Assembly (NCBI GenBank): GCA_029027825.1
Contig: CP093399.1
Coordinates: forward strand, 4,650,001 to 4,714,000
Direction: 5' to 3'
From: Rs1 sp029027825
Lineage (GTDB): Bacteria; Pseudomonadota; Gammaproteobacteria; Pseudomonadales; Balneatricaceae
DNA length: 64,000 nucleotides
The position numbers and the translations under genes were made by a program. Positions 52,316-61,324 of the stretch are shown in pieces (position 1 is the stretch's first letter; every line of letters starts with the position of its first letter). The notes under the pieces were generated by a model. That model did no database searches. It saw only the letters and a program-made list of their open reading frames with translations, and was not told the DNA's origin.

Positions 52316-55300
52316 TTAAAAACGCCCGGTTAAACTTAGTTTTACAGTGCGTCCCGGTGCCGCCATCGCTGATCGAGTGGCAGGGTCTGCATAGTATTGA
52401 TCGGTTAAATTAGTCGCAGAGAGCTCAATATTGACATCTGAGTTCACTTTAAAGCGAGCGTAAGCGTCAACGATGAGGGTGTCATCCCAGCTAAAAGGGG
52501 TGTTCATTGCATAGGGAAATCCACCTATCATGCTATCTTTGTTTCTTATATAGGAACTTTCTAAATACGTATCTAAGTCAGAGTTTTTATAGCCTTCATA
52601 GTAAGTGACACGACAGCCCAACTCTAAGCGGCGATTAAGAAAGCGTCCGCCCAATGATAAATTGGCAGATAATTTGGGGGGGGCTTGCGTCAACTGATAG
52701 TTCGAAGGGAATCCATACTCAAAACAGGTTGGGATAGGGTTGGCAAGCGCACGTACGGGTGAATTATGGGACGCTCTTGCCGCTGAGTCTTCGTCGCATA
52801 TTTTATTTTTCAATACGTAGTTAACCCCTAAATCTCCGAAGTATTTTCCATTGTCATAGCGAAAACTTAACTCAAGCCCTTTAATTATCTGCTTGTCGAG
52901 ATTGTTAAACATCAATTCACTATCGCGATCTATTACATCTTTGGTTAGGTTATGGTAAAAACTAAACTTAAAATCAGCGTAGACAGCCTCAGTTAACCAG
53001 GGGGTTAAATCTTGGACGTAGCCTAATTCCCAGTTATATGAATGTTCGGGGTTAACAACATAAAGGCTCTTAGATGCCGACCATCCGATGGTGCTTTCAA
53101 ATATACTGGGATAGCGTAAAGTTTCGCTGTATTTGATATAAGTGCGGCTGTTATCAGTTAACGCATAACTGACTTTAAAATGCGGTACCCAACCATGGTC
53201 AGTCTGTTTTTCCGCCGTTGAATCGACGATCTCCTGAATCTTTGAACCGGCGCAGAGAGTCGCGTTTTCAACGTTATCTAATGCACCTTGTAAGCAAGGG
53301 TGGTCGGCTCGATCATAATTGCCAGCTGCATCAGGCATCCAGAAACCTGTCCCAGTTCCACCCCCTGAATCGCTATAGGGGATGTAAATTCCACTGATAG
53401 CAGCATCCAACTGGGCTTGGGTAGCAAGACCTGCATCAAAGAAAACAGTAAATTCTGCAATCTTGGCCATTCGCATAGTTTCCCGCTCTGCCTCTGTATA
53501 GGAAATATATGTTTCGTACTTGAAATCGCGCCACCCGGTAGTCGCGACCGTGAAAAATTGATTGGGATGGTCCCCTAAAAAATCATCATATGCCCAGTAG
53601 GATGAATAGGTCATGCCGGCATTTATCGAAACTTTATCGCTGCATTTCCAGGCTCAGTTAAACTTTCTGTCCCATACTTCGCGCCGCCCCGCTCAGGGGA
53701 AATAGCGGGCAAGTTCAGGATCGTAATCGTCCCCAGATGACAAATTTTCATACTGAAAATTACCGCCCACGGTTAAGTCTAGCGTTGGGGTCAGCTCTAT
53801 TTTATTAGAGAGAGATAGGCCATTTCGGATGTTTTTAGACAGGGTTTTAGATCCATTAACTAAGACGCCATCTAGCGGACTTCCGTCATCAGCCCTCAAT
53901 TGGTTGGGGAATCCACCAGAGGTCGAGGTATCGCTTTGCGTGTCGGTGCGCCAGAGGTTGGCATGTAAATCGAGCCATGGGGTGTCACTAGGTTTATATG
54001 TATAATTGAGGCTATACGCTTTGCTGGTTACTTCACTCAGTGGCCATTGAATGTAGCCACGATCAGCACTAGTACTGATTCTGGATGGCATGATCTCACC
54101 ATAGACAGTGTTAGAATGCCGGTAGTGAAGACTCAATTTTTGTTCGTTATCAATTCGCCAAATGGTTTTTAATAACAGTGATTCCATCATGCTGGATGTA
54201 TTAGTTACTTCCTTGCCTGGCTTCCAGTACATAGCCAAAGAGCGAATGTAATCTATTTTATCTTCAGCTACCTCAACGGAGTCTGAATAATAGTCGGCAT
54301 TATTTTTTCCTGAAAAGTAGTTGCCGCGTGCTCGGTAGGCATAAGCTGCGAGAACATCAAAATTATCGGTTTTTTTAGCCCCGGCAATACGATAAGAGTA
54401 ATCCTTTCCCGCCAGTGGATTATTGTCATTGGCGGATCTAGAATTTATTTCCGCTAGTCTTAAAGTTTGGTCGCTATAGGGAGAGTTTCCAGTTTTTTCA
54501 GGGAAACCATCGACATCTTCTGCTCGCTCGCCCGTGTGTAGGCGAGGAACCCGCTCATCTACGGAATTACTACTGCCCTCAATCCTTATTTCGATACCAA
54601 AATCTTCCCCCTCAGCAATCACATCATCCGGCACTAACGTCTTAACCACCATGGCACCCCCGATGCCGCTGTGTACATCGCGTTGGTTGGTTCCGCCTTT
54701 AAAGACTTGAATACTACTGATCAAATTTGGGTCGATATAATTACGGTTAGAGGCGCCGTTGTAACCGCGGTACACCGTAATTGCTTGCTCGGTACCATCG
54801 ATAATGACTGGTACTCGCCCCGGGCCTTGGATGCCGCGAATATTGACATCCAGCGCGCCGCTGTTACGTGACTCACCACTAAAGACCCCCGCCATTCCCT
54901 TTAACAAATCAGAGGGAGTGGTGCCTTTGTAGCGCTCGATTTCCTCTTTTCCCCTATAAATGGTCGAGGTGTTTTTGTCGTAGACATCATTGTAGCCATC
55001 TTCGTCGGTGTTATTACTTCGACCATAAACCACCATTGTCTGTGTATCTGACTTGAGCGCGTTTGAATGTTGTTTTGACGGTACCTCAATGGAGTGCAGC
55101 ACAAAGCGACCTGTTGCGGTTTGCCTAGCGACTAACCCTGTCCCAGATAAAAGATATGAGAGCGCCCCCTCGATATTGTAGGCTCCTGTTACTCCCGCAC
55201 TGCGCTTGCCCGAAGTGAGCGAGGCGTTCATTGATAAGTCAATGTTTGCCTGCAGTGCAAAATTATTTAACACTTGCCCTAGAGGGCCACGGCCGATGGA

Positions 55301-55441
55301 ATATTGTCGCTGCTCAGCCTGTATGCTGTTGTCAGCTGCTTGTGCTACAGACACTACGCCGGATAGGTAGGCTGTGCTGATACCTAATTGCACTGCTAAA
55401 AACAACGCCTTGTGCAATGTGTTAAGTCTAGAGGAGTTCAT
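52316..55441 (-). pseudogene. TonB-dependent receptor with STN domain (haem type), two in-frame TGA codons
   Basis: One frame of 1042 codons runs from ATG at 55441 to 52316. It encodes a signal peptide, an N-terminal STN signalling domain (QYSIGRGPLGQVLNNFALQANI, about 45-66), a TonB box TMVVYG, a plug (IIDGTEQAITVYRG, IQVFKGGTNQ) and a barrel ending in GRF. YSETLRYPSIFE and VVNPEHSYNWELGY resemble the FRAP and NPxL boxes of haem receptors. TGA codons at 53693-53695 (after ARYFP) and 53654-53656 (after RKFN) interrupt it with no frame shift. The second replaces a Trp expected in FNW by family pattern. A 70-bp upstream Fur box and the fecI-fecR pair show its intended regulation. Confidence 0.88.
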
Positions 55442-55514
55442 TTGGTGTCTCTTTCGAATGATTTATTTGGATCTATACTTGTTTAACGAATGAGATTCAA
55501 AAACCCGTAAACTT

Positions 55515-55533
55515 AATGATAATGATTTACATT
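55515..55533. promoter_or_regulatory. Fur box upstream of the STN-domain receptor gene
   Basis: AATGATAATGATTTACATT matches most positions of the Fur consensus and lies about 75 bp before the receptor start. Confidence 0.8.
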
Positions 55534-55703
55534 ATATTTACTGTTTTTTAATTATGGGTGGTAATAAAGTCTTGATCTAGAGTGTCGGTAGCAGTGGAAT
55601 GTCGGTGGTTTTAGGAAAATAATCAGCTATTTTGATTGGCGAATTGTGCTGTCAGCCCCGCATAAACAGGTAGATGCAGGGCTTTTTAGATGATTTGAGG
55701 CGC

Positions 55704-56648
55704 TTAAACAGCAGAGATATTGACCCAGTAACGAGTAAGGTGTTTGACCTTTATCGGTAAGCTTGCTTGTAATTGCTGTAAAATTAGATCGGTATTTTTT
55801 AGTGAAAAAACACCGGTCACCGCCAGATGGGATAATTCTGGAGCGATACGTAATACGCCTTTTCGATAGCGACTAAGCTCTGCTACAAACTCAGTCAATG
55901 GCATGTCTTGCACCACTAATTTTCTGGTTAGCCAACTTATATCGTTAAGGTTAGTTGCTGTTAAGGAGTCGGTTTTGTTGGCGGTGAAATTTATTTTTTG
56001 AGTGGGGCTAAGGGTAAATGCACGGTGCATTTTTCTGCCCATTATACTGGCCGGTTTGCCGCTAAATAAGCTGACTTGGCTATTGGTGCCTGTATGCCTA
56101 ACACTGAGTTGCCCGCCATGATGGGTGATTGTGCCGCTCGGTGTCTTTATGTGCAGTGGATATTGGCTATTATTCTCTAGCCAGATTTCCCCGATACTAA
56201 GGACTAATAAATTAGTCGCGGGCATCGATATTTCTGTCGCGGTATTAACTACTAGTTGGTTGTTATTTGAGAGGCTCAGTTTTTTAAGCTCTCCGGTTGC
56301 GGTGCTAAGTTCGACGTGAGTTAGCAGGTCTGTAGAGCTGTCTTTACGCAGCAGATAACCGCTGGAAAATATCAGGCCGCCGGCAGCGAATCCGGCTAAT
56401 CCCAGTAAGTTACGGCGTGATAATGCGCGACTACGGGCTATTAAATGCCCACTATTGGCGGGAGCTCTAGCCAAGGTAGCTTGGGCATTGACGGTACACT
56501 GCCACGCCTGCTCGTTAGCTGGATTAGATTTTCGCCAAGTGTTACAAGCTTGTTGTTCCTGCTCTGTTGGTTGGTCTGACCAGAGGCGGGCCATCCAAAC
56601 AGCTGCCTGTTGAATTCGCTCTATATCAGCTTTTCGCGAGGCGCTCAT
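55704..56648 (-). CDS. FecR-family anti-sigma factor
   Basis: The 314-residue protein has an N-terminal cytosolic anti-sigma segment (AAVWMARLWSDQPTEQEQQACNTW), a membrane helix preceded by twin Arg (SRRNLLGLAGFAAGGLIFSSG, about 85-105) and a periplasmic FecR domain with VELSTATGELKKLSLSNNNQ, IEIWLEN-type segment and a C-terminal STN-contact region. The ATG at 56648 overlaps the sigma factor stop as ATGA. It should hold the ECF sigma factor inactive until the receptor binds its ligand. A longer start inside the sigma gene is unlikely. Confidence 0.9.
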   Translation of the reverse strand: MSASRKADIERIQQAAVWMARLWSDQPTEQEQQACNTWRKSNPANEQAWQCTVNAQATLARAPANSGHLIARSRALSRRNLLGLAGFAAGGLIFSSGYLLRKDSSTDLLTHVELSTATGELKKLSLSNNNQLVVNTATEISMPATNLLVLSIGEIWLENNSQYPLHIKTPSGTITHHGGQLSVRHTGTNSQVSLFSGKPASIMGRKMHRAFTLSPTQKINFTANKTDSLTATNLNDISWLTRKLVVQDMPLTEFVAELSRYRKGVLRIAPELSHLAVTGVFSLKNTDLILQQLQASLPIKVKHLTRYWVNISAV

Positions 56649-57163
56649 AAGGTCTGCTCCAAATAAGCTACCGCACACGCTTGCAGGCCTTTAGCTACAT
56701 ATTTTTCAACAGAGGAAACTGATATGTCCATCTGTTTTGCTATCGCCTGATAAGATAATCCCTCTAGTTTTCTTAACAGAAAAGCTTCGCGGGCTCTATT
56801 AGATAGATTATGTAATAAGGTATCTATTTCAATGAGGGTTTCGATAATTTGTAAATGATGTTCGGGGGAGCTTTGATGTGCTGCAGATAAATGTTCCAAA
56901 CTTTCTAGGTAGGTTTGCTCTATCCTCCAGCGTCGATAATGATCAATAACTAGCCCCTTAGCTATTTTACTCAGATACTGCTTGGCATATTCTGCCGGGG
57001 GGATTTTTCCATTGATGATTATTTTCAAATAAGTATCTTGTACTAAATCCGCAGCTTGATGAGAGCAGTTGAGCCGCCTTTTTAGAAAACAAGCTAACCA
57101 ACCTTGGTGTACTTCATAGAGTTGGGAGAGATGCGCTTGCATGTCGTTGGTCATTAGTAGCAT
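56645..57163 (-). CDS. FecI-type ECF sigma factor
   Basis: The 172-residue protein has sigma region 2 (ADLVQDTYLKIIINGKIPPAEYAKQYLSKIAKGLVIDHYRR, about 38-78) and region 4 (LSNRAREAFLLRKLEGLSYQAIAKQMDISVSSVEKYVAKGL, about 120-160). It should direct transcription of the STN receptor operon when signalled through FecR. AAGGAGG precedes the first ATG by three bases; ATG at 57154 is an alternative. A perfect Fur palindrome lies 23 bp upstream, so expression needs iron starvation as well. Confidence 0.92.
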   Translation of the reverse strand: MLLMTNDMQAHLSQLYEVHQGWLACFLKRRLNCSHQAADLVQDTYLKIIINGKIPPAEYAKQYLSKIAKGLVIDHYRRWRIEQTYLESLEHLSAAHQSSPEHHLQIIETLIEIDTLLHNLSNRAREAFLLRKLEGLSYQAIAKQMDISVSSVEKYVAKGLQACAVAYLEQTL

Positions 57164-57185
57164 TAGCCTCCTTTGTTTTTCAGTT

Positions 57186-57204
57186 AATGATAATCATTAT
57201 CATT
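57186..57204. promoter_or_regulatory. Fur box upstream of the ECF sigma factor gene
   Basis: AATGATAATCATTATCATT contains the perfect 7-1-7 palindrome TGATAAT-C-ATTATCA, an ideal Fur site, 23 bp before the sigma factor start. Confidence 0.93.
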
Positions 57205-57347
57205 TCAGATTTGGCTATAAATTGCAATGTTTTCAATCGAACTTGACTTGATCGTGCATGTTTTATAACCATTTTATACATGAGTATTGCTCAGAATAAT
57301 CCGCTTTTAGCTTTTCCAAAGGTTGTACAATTCGAATTCTATTATAT

Positions 57348-57376
57348 AATGATATATATTATCATTATCATTCGTA
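57348..57376. promoter_or_regulatory. Overlapping Fur boxes upstream of the DHODH-like gene
   Basis: AATGATATATATTATCATT (57348-57366) and ATTATCATTATCATTCGTA (57358-57376) overlap by several bases and together look like two adjacent Fur-bound half sites. They lie 20-48 bp before the start codon. Confidence 0.85.
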
Positions 57377-57395
57377 TTCAATAAAGGAGTTAGTT

Positions 57396-58607
57396 ATGAA
57401 TTTTATCATAGCGGTTAGAAATTTAGTGCTCAAAATAATGTACCGAGTAATGCGTCCTGCTATCTTTTTAATGGACCCAGAAAATGCCCACTACAGTATG
57501 AAAAAAATTGGCGTGGTGCTGGGTAGTAACGCGCTGTTTAGGGGGCTGACAGGGCTGCTTTATGATTATAATCATCGCAGTTTAAATACCACGGTTGATG
57601 GGGTGACTTATCGCAATCCAATTGGTTTGTCGGCGGGTTTTGATAAAGATGGAGAGTTGACCAGTATTTATCCTTCACTGGGTTTTGGTTTGGCAGAGCT
57701 AGGGTCATTTACCGGTGAAGTTTGCCCTGGTAATCCAGGTAAGCGCCTGTTCAGAATGGTCAAGTCTAAATCAATCGTTGTTTGGTATGGTCTAAATAAC
57801 TTGGGCGCTGAAAAAATATCTAAGCGTTTAGCCAATGCTGATTTTGGCCGTTTAAGAGTCGGTATTAATGCCGCTAAATCTAATGTTACCCCTGAATTTG
57901 AGCTGCAAGAGTCGATTCGCGATTATATAAAAACCATGACTTTATTTAAAGATATTGGCGATTACTTTACGGTTAATATCAGTTGCCCAAACACTCAAGA
58001 TGGCGAACCGTTCGTCAATAAGGATAATCTGGAAGCGCTACTTGCTGCGATTAACGAAAAGATCAGACCGATCACCGATCGACCTATTTATGTGAAGCTG
58101 GCCGCTGATTTGAATATAGATGAGATAAATATCATTATCGATGGCTGCGTGAGGTTTAAAATGGATGGCGTGGTTTTGACTAACCTTGCTAAGCCTGATG
58201 TAAACCAAGAGCACATAGCAGCAGAGTATCCTTCTAATCTAGGGGTTCTACCTAAGGGAAAGGGCGCTATGAGTGGCTTGCCACTGCAGCGGATCTCTAC
58301 GGATATGGTGCGTCATGTTTATCGTCGCACCCGCGGTAGTATTACTATTATTGGAGTCGGCGGTATTTTTAGTGCTAAAGATGCCTACGAAAAAATCACT
58401 TCAGGTGCGAGTTTGTTGCACATGATCACTACTTTGATTTTTGATGGTCCACAAAACATCAGTGAAATTAACCGCGGTTTGGTCAAGCTGTTACAAGAAG
58501 ATGGATTTTCTTCAATAGAAGAGGCTGTCGGCTCAAGAAATCCACTGCCAATCATCGCAGAGAACTCCGTAGAGCAAAGCGCAGCTAAAGCCACCGCCGC
58601 TGCCTAG
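57396..58607 (+). CDS. Dihydroorotate-dehydrogenase-like protein (class 2 layout, Cys in active site)
   Basis: The 403-residue protein resembles class 2, membrane-associated dihydroorotate dehydrogenases: N-terminal amphipathic helix, ENAHYSMKKIG, GLSAGFDKDGE (FMN site), PGNPGKRLFRM, VGINAAKSN and GVGGIFSAKDAYEKITSGASLL. The class 2 enzymes have a catalytic Ser in NISSPNT; here the motif reads NISCPNTQDG, with a Cys as in class 1. The usual TNTT before the second loop is TNLAK. It is preceded by Fur boxes, which is odd for pyrimidine synthesis. It may be an iron-starvation paralogue acting on another substrate, or a housekeeping enzyme under unusual control. AAAGGAG precedes the ATG. Confidence 0.8.
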   Translation: MNFIIAVRNLVLKIMYRVMRPAIFLMDPENAHYSMKKIGVVLGSNALFRGLTGLLYDYNHRSLNTTVDGVTYRNPIGLSAGFDKDGELTSIYPSLGFGLAELGSFTGEVCPGNPGKRLFRMVKSKSIVVWYGLNNLGAEKISKRLANADFGRLRVGINAAKSNVTPEFELQESIRDYIKTMTLFKDIGDYFTVNISCPNTQDGEPFVNKDNLEALLAAINEKIRPITDRPIYVKLAADLNIDEINIIIDGCVRFKMDGVVLTNLAKPDVNQEHIAAEYPSNLGVLPKGKGAMSGLPLQRISTDMVRHVYRRTRGSITIIGVGGIFSAKDAYEKITSGASLLHMITTLIFDGPQNISEINRGLVKLLQEDGFSSIEEAVGSRNPLPIIAENSVEQSAAKATAAA

Positions 58608-58652
58608 CTTGGTGCTATGGTTTTAATTAATCAAGAAAAATGAGAGGCCAAA

Positions 58653-58823
58653 ATGTTTGAACAACTTGCCACTAGTTTACCTTTTGAAATACAGATGGAG
58701 TTTAAGAGAGCATTAAAAAAAGGCTATTGGAGCAATGGTATGAAGCTAACTAAAAAGCAGCGACGTTCCTGCGAACAAGCGCTGTTTTTTCACTTGGAAA
58801 ATCCCAATAGCTACACGCATTAG
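58653..58823 (+). CDS. Small DUF1315-like protein
   Basis: The 56-residue protein MFEQLATSLPFEIQ... has GYWSNGMKLTKKQRRSCEQAL, close to the YeaC/DUF1315 pattern G.W.DG..LT..Q...C.QA. The full family is longer, so this is a short form. A GAGAGG ribosome-binding site precedes the ATG at 58653. It follows the DHODH-like gene by 45 bp and probably shares its Fur-controlled promoter. The stop codon abuts the 7-bp repeat array. The function is unknown. Confidence 0.65.
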   Translation: MFEQLATSLPFEIQMEFKRALKKGYWSNGMKLTKKQRRSCEQALFFHLENPNSYTH

Positions 58824-59243
58824 GTTAGGAGTTAAAAGCTAGGAGCTAGGAGCTAGAAGCTAGAAGCTAGAAGTTAGAAGTTAGAAGCTAGAAGCTAGAA
58901 GCTAGAAGCTAAAAGTTAGAAGCTAAAAGCTAGAAGCTAGAAGCTAGAAGCTAGAAGCTAGAAGCTAGAAGCTAGAAGCTAGAAGTTAGAAGTTAGAAGC
59001 TAAAAGCTAGAAGCTAGAAGCTAGAAGCTAAAAGCTAGAAGCTAAAAGCTAGAAGCTAAAAGCTAGAAGCTAAAAGCTAGAAGCTAGAAGCTAGAAGCTA
59101 GAAGCTAAAAGCTAGAAGCTAAAAGCTAAAAGCTAAAAGCTAAAAGCTAAAAGCTAGAAGCTAGAAGCTAGAAGCTAGAAGCTAGAAGCTAGAAGCTAGA
59201 ATCTAGAAGCTAGAAGTTAGAAGCTAGAAGCTTGGAGTTAAAG
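58824..59243. repeat. Tandem 7-bp repeat array, 60 units
   Basis: Sixty head-to-tail units run in strict 7-bp register with no insertion or deletion. The main unit is GCTAGAA; variants are GCTAAAA, GTTAGAA, GTTAAAA, GCTAGGA and TCTAGAA. It starts at the base after the preceding stop codon and ends before the fagA-like gene's Fur box. It is not in a gene, has no spacers and so is not a CRISPR. Confidence 0.95.
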
Positions 59244-59310
59244 TTGAACTCATTCTAGGTCGGATGAGTTTGAGTCTTGACAGGGTGTTTTATTAATCTG
59301 ATAATCGTAT

Positions 59311-59329
59311 TGCAAATCATTATCAATAC
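59311..59329. promoter_or_regulatory. Fur box upstream of the fagA-like gene
   Basis: TGCAAATCATTATCAATAC reads on the reverse strand as GTATTGATAATGATTTGCA, matching the Fur consensus in most positions. It lies 13 bp before the chosen start codon of the fagA-like gene and fits the known fagA-fumC arrangement of Pseudomonas. Confidence 0.82.
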
Positions 59330-59341
59330 ATGCGAGAAATT

Positions 59342-59713
59342 ATGTGCAAGTGCTTCCCTGCATTCAGGGCTCAAGATCCCGCTATTAATCAATTACGTCA
59401 TAAAATCCGCTACGCACTTGACGACGATAATCCCAGTTTATTGCCACTTTGGCTGGCAATGGAAGATAGTTTGAATTGTTGCGATAACTCGGCAAATTGG
59501 CAGCTTTACCATGCTGAGTACCGTCTGTTGTTGGACGCGTTAAGCGATGATTTATTACCGGTGCATTGGCGCTCTTGGTGTCTAGATAATATTTACAAAC
59601 CGCTGATGTCTCTGCAGAGAATCGCTATTAGTGAGGAGCAGAGTCAGCAACTCAATAGGTTGTTCTACGAATTAAGAGTGGTTAGCCATTTTTTTCAAGG
59701 CGGTCTCTCTTAG
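59342..59713 (+). CDS. FagA-like iron-starvation protein
   Basis: The 123-residue, mainly helical protein carries Cys residues at its N-terminus (MCKCFPAF) and in CLDNIYKPL and CCDN. It has no recognised enzyme motif. Its place between a Fur box and fumC is that of FagA (Fur-associated gene) in Pseudomonas, where the pair is induced by iron shortage. Sequence similarity to FagA is only presumed. The ATG at 59342 is favoured over 59330, which would lie inside the Fur box with no ribosome-binding site. Confidence 0.6.
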   Translation: MCKCFPAFRAQDPAINQLRHKIRYALDDDNPSLLPLWLAMEDSLNCCDNSANWQLYHAEYRLLLDALSDDLLPVHWRSWCLDNIYKPLMSLQRIAISEEQSQQLNRLFYELRVVSHFFQGGLS

Positions 59714-59764
59714 CTGGTTTTTCTCTCGGATGATCGATCAATAATTATTAATTAAGGAAATGTA

Positions 59765-61141
59765 ATGAGCAATAGAATCGAGCAAGACAGTATGGGCAAG
59801 TTGGCAGTGCCAAGTACAGCATTGTATGGAGCGCAAACGCAGAGAGCGGTGAATAATTTTCCGGTCAGTGGGCTGCGGATGCCGAAGGCTTTTATTGAGT
59901 CCTTGCTGTTGGCTAAATCTGCTGCTGCCGCTGCTAATGTACAGCTGGGCTTGATCTCTAGTGAGATGGCTACAGCAATTGTCGATTCAGTCAATGAGTT
60001 GTTAAGTGATGACGATATGATGCGGCATTTCCCGGTTGATGTTTATCAAACAGGTTCAGGTACTAGTTCTAATATGAACGCCAATGAGGTGTTGTCGACT
60101 TTAGCTAGTCGTAAATGCAAGCATAAAATCGGCGCTAATGATCATGTTAATTATGGGCAAAGTAGTAATGATATTATTCCCAGTGCTATCCACATCAGCG
60201 CTGCGATAGGTGTCGAAAAACAATTGTTACCTGCGCTCAGGCATCTCGTAGTAGTGATCAAGGCCAAGGCAAAAGACGTTGATCATCATGTTAAAACTGG
60301 GCGCACTCATTTAATGGATGCTATGCCGGTTAGGATGAGCCAGAGTTTGTTGAGTTGGTCGAGTCAGATTGAGCAAAATATTACAGTGTTAGAGTCCGCG
60401 CAAAGTGCACTGCAAAGTCTCGCGCAAGGGGGGACTGCAGTCGGCACTGGAATCAATGCGCACCCGCAATTTTCCGAGAAGTTTTGCCAGCAAATTAGTT
60501 TGCTGACAGGAGTGCCATTTACCCCCGCCGAAAATTTATTTACCCATATAGGAACCCAAGATATTGCAGTGTCTCTATCTGGGCAGTTGAAAACAGTGGC
60601 GGTGTCACTAATGAAAATTTCTAACGATTTGCGTTGGATGAATTCAGGCCCACTAGCGGGCTTAGGTGAAATCGCCCTTGAGGCATTGCAGCCTGGCTCT
60701 TCAATTATGCCCGGTAAAGTTAACCCGGTTATCCCCGAGGCTGCCGCTATGGTTGCTGCACAGGTGATTGGCAATGACAGCGCGATAACAATTGCTGGTC
60801 AGTCGGGTAACTTTGAGTTGAATGTTATGTTGCCGTTAATTGCCCATAATTTACTGAGTAGTATTGAGTTGATTAGCAATGTTAGTGTCCTATTGGCCGA
60901 CAAAGCAATCGCTACCTTTACTGTCAATGAAGAGGCGCTTAAGTTGGCGCTATCGCGTAACCCAATATTAGTCACTGCTTTGAACCCGATTATCGGTTAT
61001 GAAAAAGCGGCGTTGATTGCCAAAAAAGCTTATGCGGGTGGCCTTGCTGTATTAGACGTTGCCGAGCAAGAAACAGATATCACTAGGGCTGAGTTAGAGA
61101 AATTATTGGATCCTACTAAGTTAACTAAAGGCGGTATTTGA
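59765..61141 (+). CDS. fumC: Class II (iron-independent) fumarase
   Basis: The 458-residue enzyme hydrates fumarate to malate without an iron-sulphur cluster. The signature GSSIMPGKVNPVIPEA (about 314-329) holds the catalytic Ser region; TGSGTSSNMNANEV, GQSSNDIIPSA and KTGRTHLMDAMPV (containing the His of the His-Glu pair) are family segments. The length equals E. coli FumC (467) within a few residues. Placement behind a Fur box and the fagA-like gene fits replacement of an iron-dependent fumarase during iron starvation. AAGGAAATGTA precedes the ATG. Confidence 0.97.
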   Translation: MSNRIEQDSMGKLAVPSTALYGAQTQRAVNNFPVSGLRMPKAFIESLLLAKSAAAAANVQLGLISSEMATAIVDSVNELLSDDDMMRHFPVDVYQTGSGTSSNMNANEVLSTLASRKCKHKIGANDHVNYGQSSNDIIPSAIHISAAIGVEKQLLPALRHLVVVIKAKAKDVDHHVKTGRTHLMDAMPVRMSQSLLSWSSQIEQNITVLESAQSALQSLAQGGTAVGTGINAHPQFSEKFCQQISLLTGVPFTPAENLFTHIGTQDIAVSLSGQLKTVAVSLMKISNDLRWMNSGPLAGLGEIALEALQPGSSIMPGKVNPVIPEAAAMVAAQVIGNDSAITIAGQSGNFELNVMLPLIAHNLLSSIELISNVSVLLADKAIATFTVNEEALKLALSRNPILVTALNPIIGYEKAALIAKKAYAGGLAVLDVAEQETDITRAELEKLLDPTKLTKGGI

Positions 61142-61236
61142 TCTCCGAAAGTAGTTCTTAGCCGCTGATTTGGCCCCGGGTGATAGAGTTGTACTGCACC
61201 TGTTTGATGCTGCAAACTGACTACTATTGCTCGCTT

Positions 61237-61267
61237 CCTGCCTTTACGATAGCTTCGTAAGGGTAGG
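61237..61267 (+). terminator. Hairpin downstream of fumC
   Basis: CCTGCCTTTACGA and TCGTAAGGGTAGG form an 11 of 13 bp stem with loop TAGCT. A T-run (61283-61290) lies 16 bases further, so termination is possible but the geometry is poor. Confidence 0.45.
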
Positions 61268-61290
61268 TGTGTAGTGGCCAACCTTTTTTT

Positions 61291-61313
61291 TACTTTGAAG
61301 TCACGGATTCAGG
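61291..61313. mobile_element. Solo MITE family A end
   Basis: TACTTTGAAGTCACGGATTCAGG is the right end of the family alone. No left half is present upstream. Confidence 0.75.
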
Positions 61314-61324
61314 ATAAAGGAAAA

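Noticed and set aside
53654..53695. Selenocysteine or other recoding at the two TGA codons
   Set aside because: The TonB receptor family has no known selenoprotein, no SECIS-like hairpin follows either codon, and TGA ends many genes here.
58824..59243. CRISPR array
   Set aside because: The units are only 7 bp, directly adjacent without spacers, and no cas genes are present.
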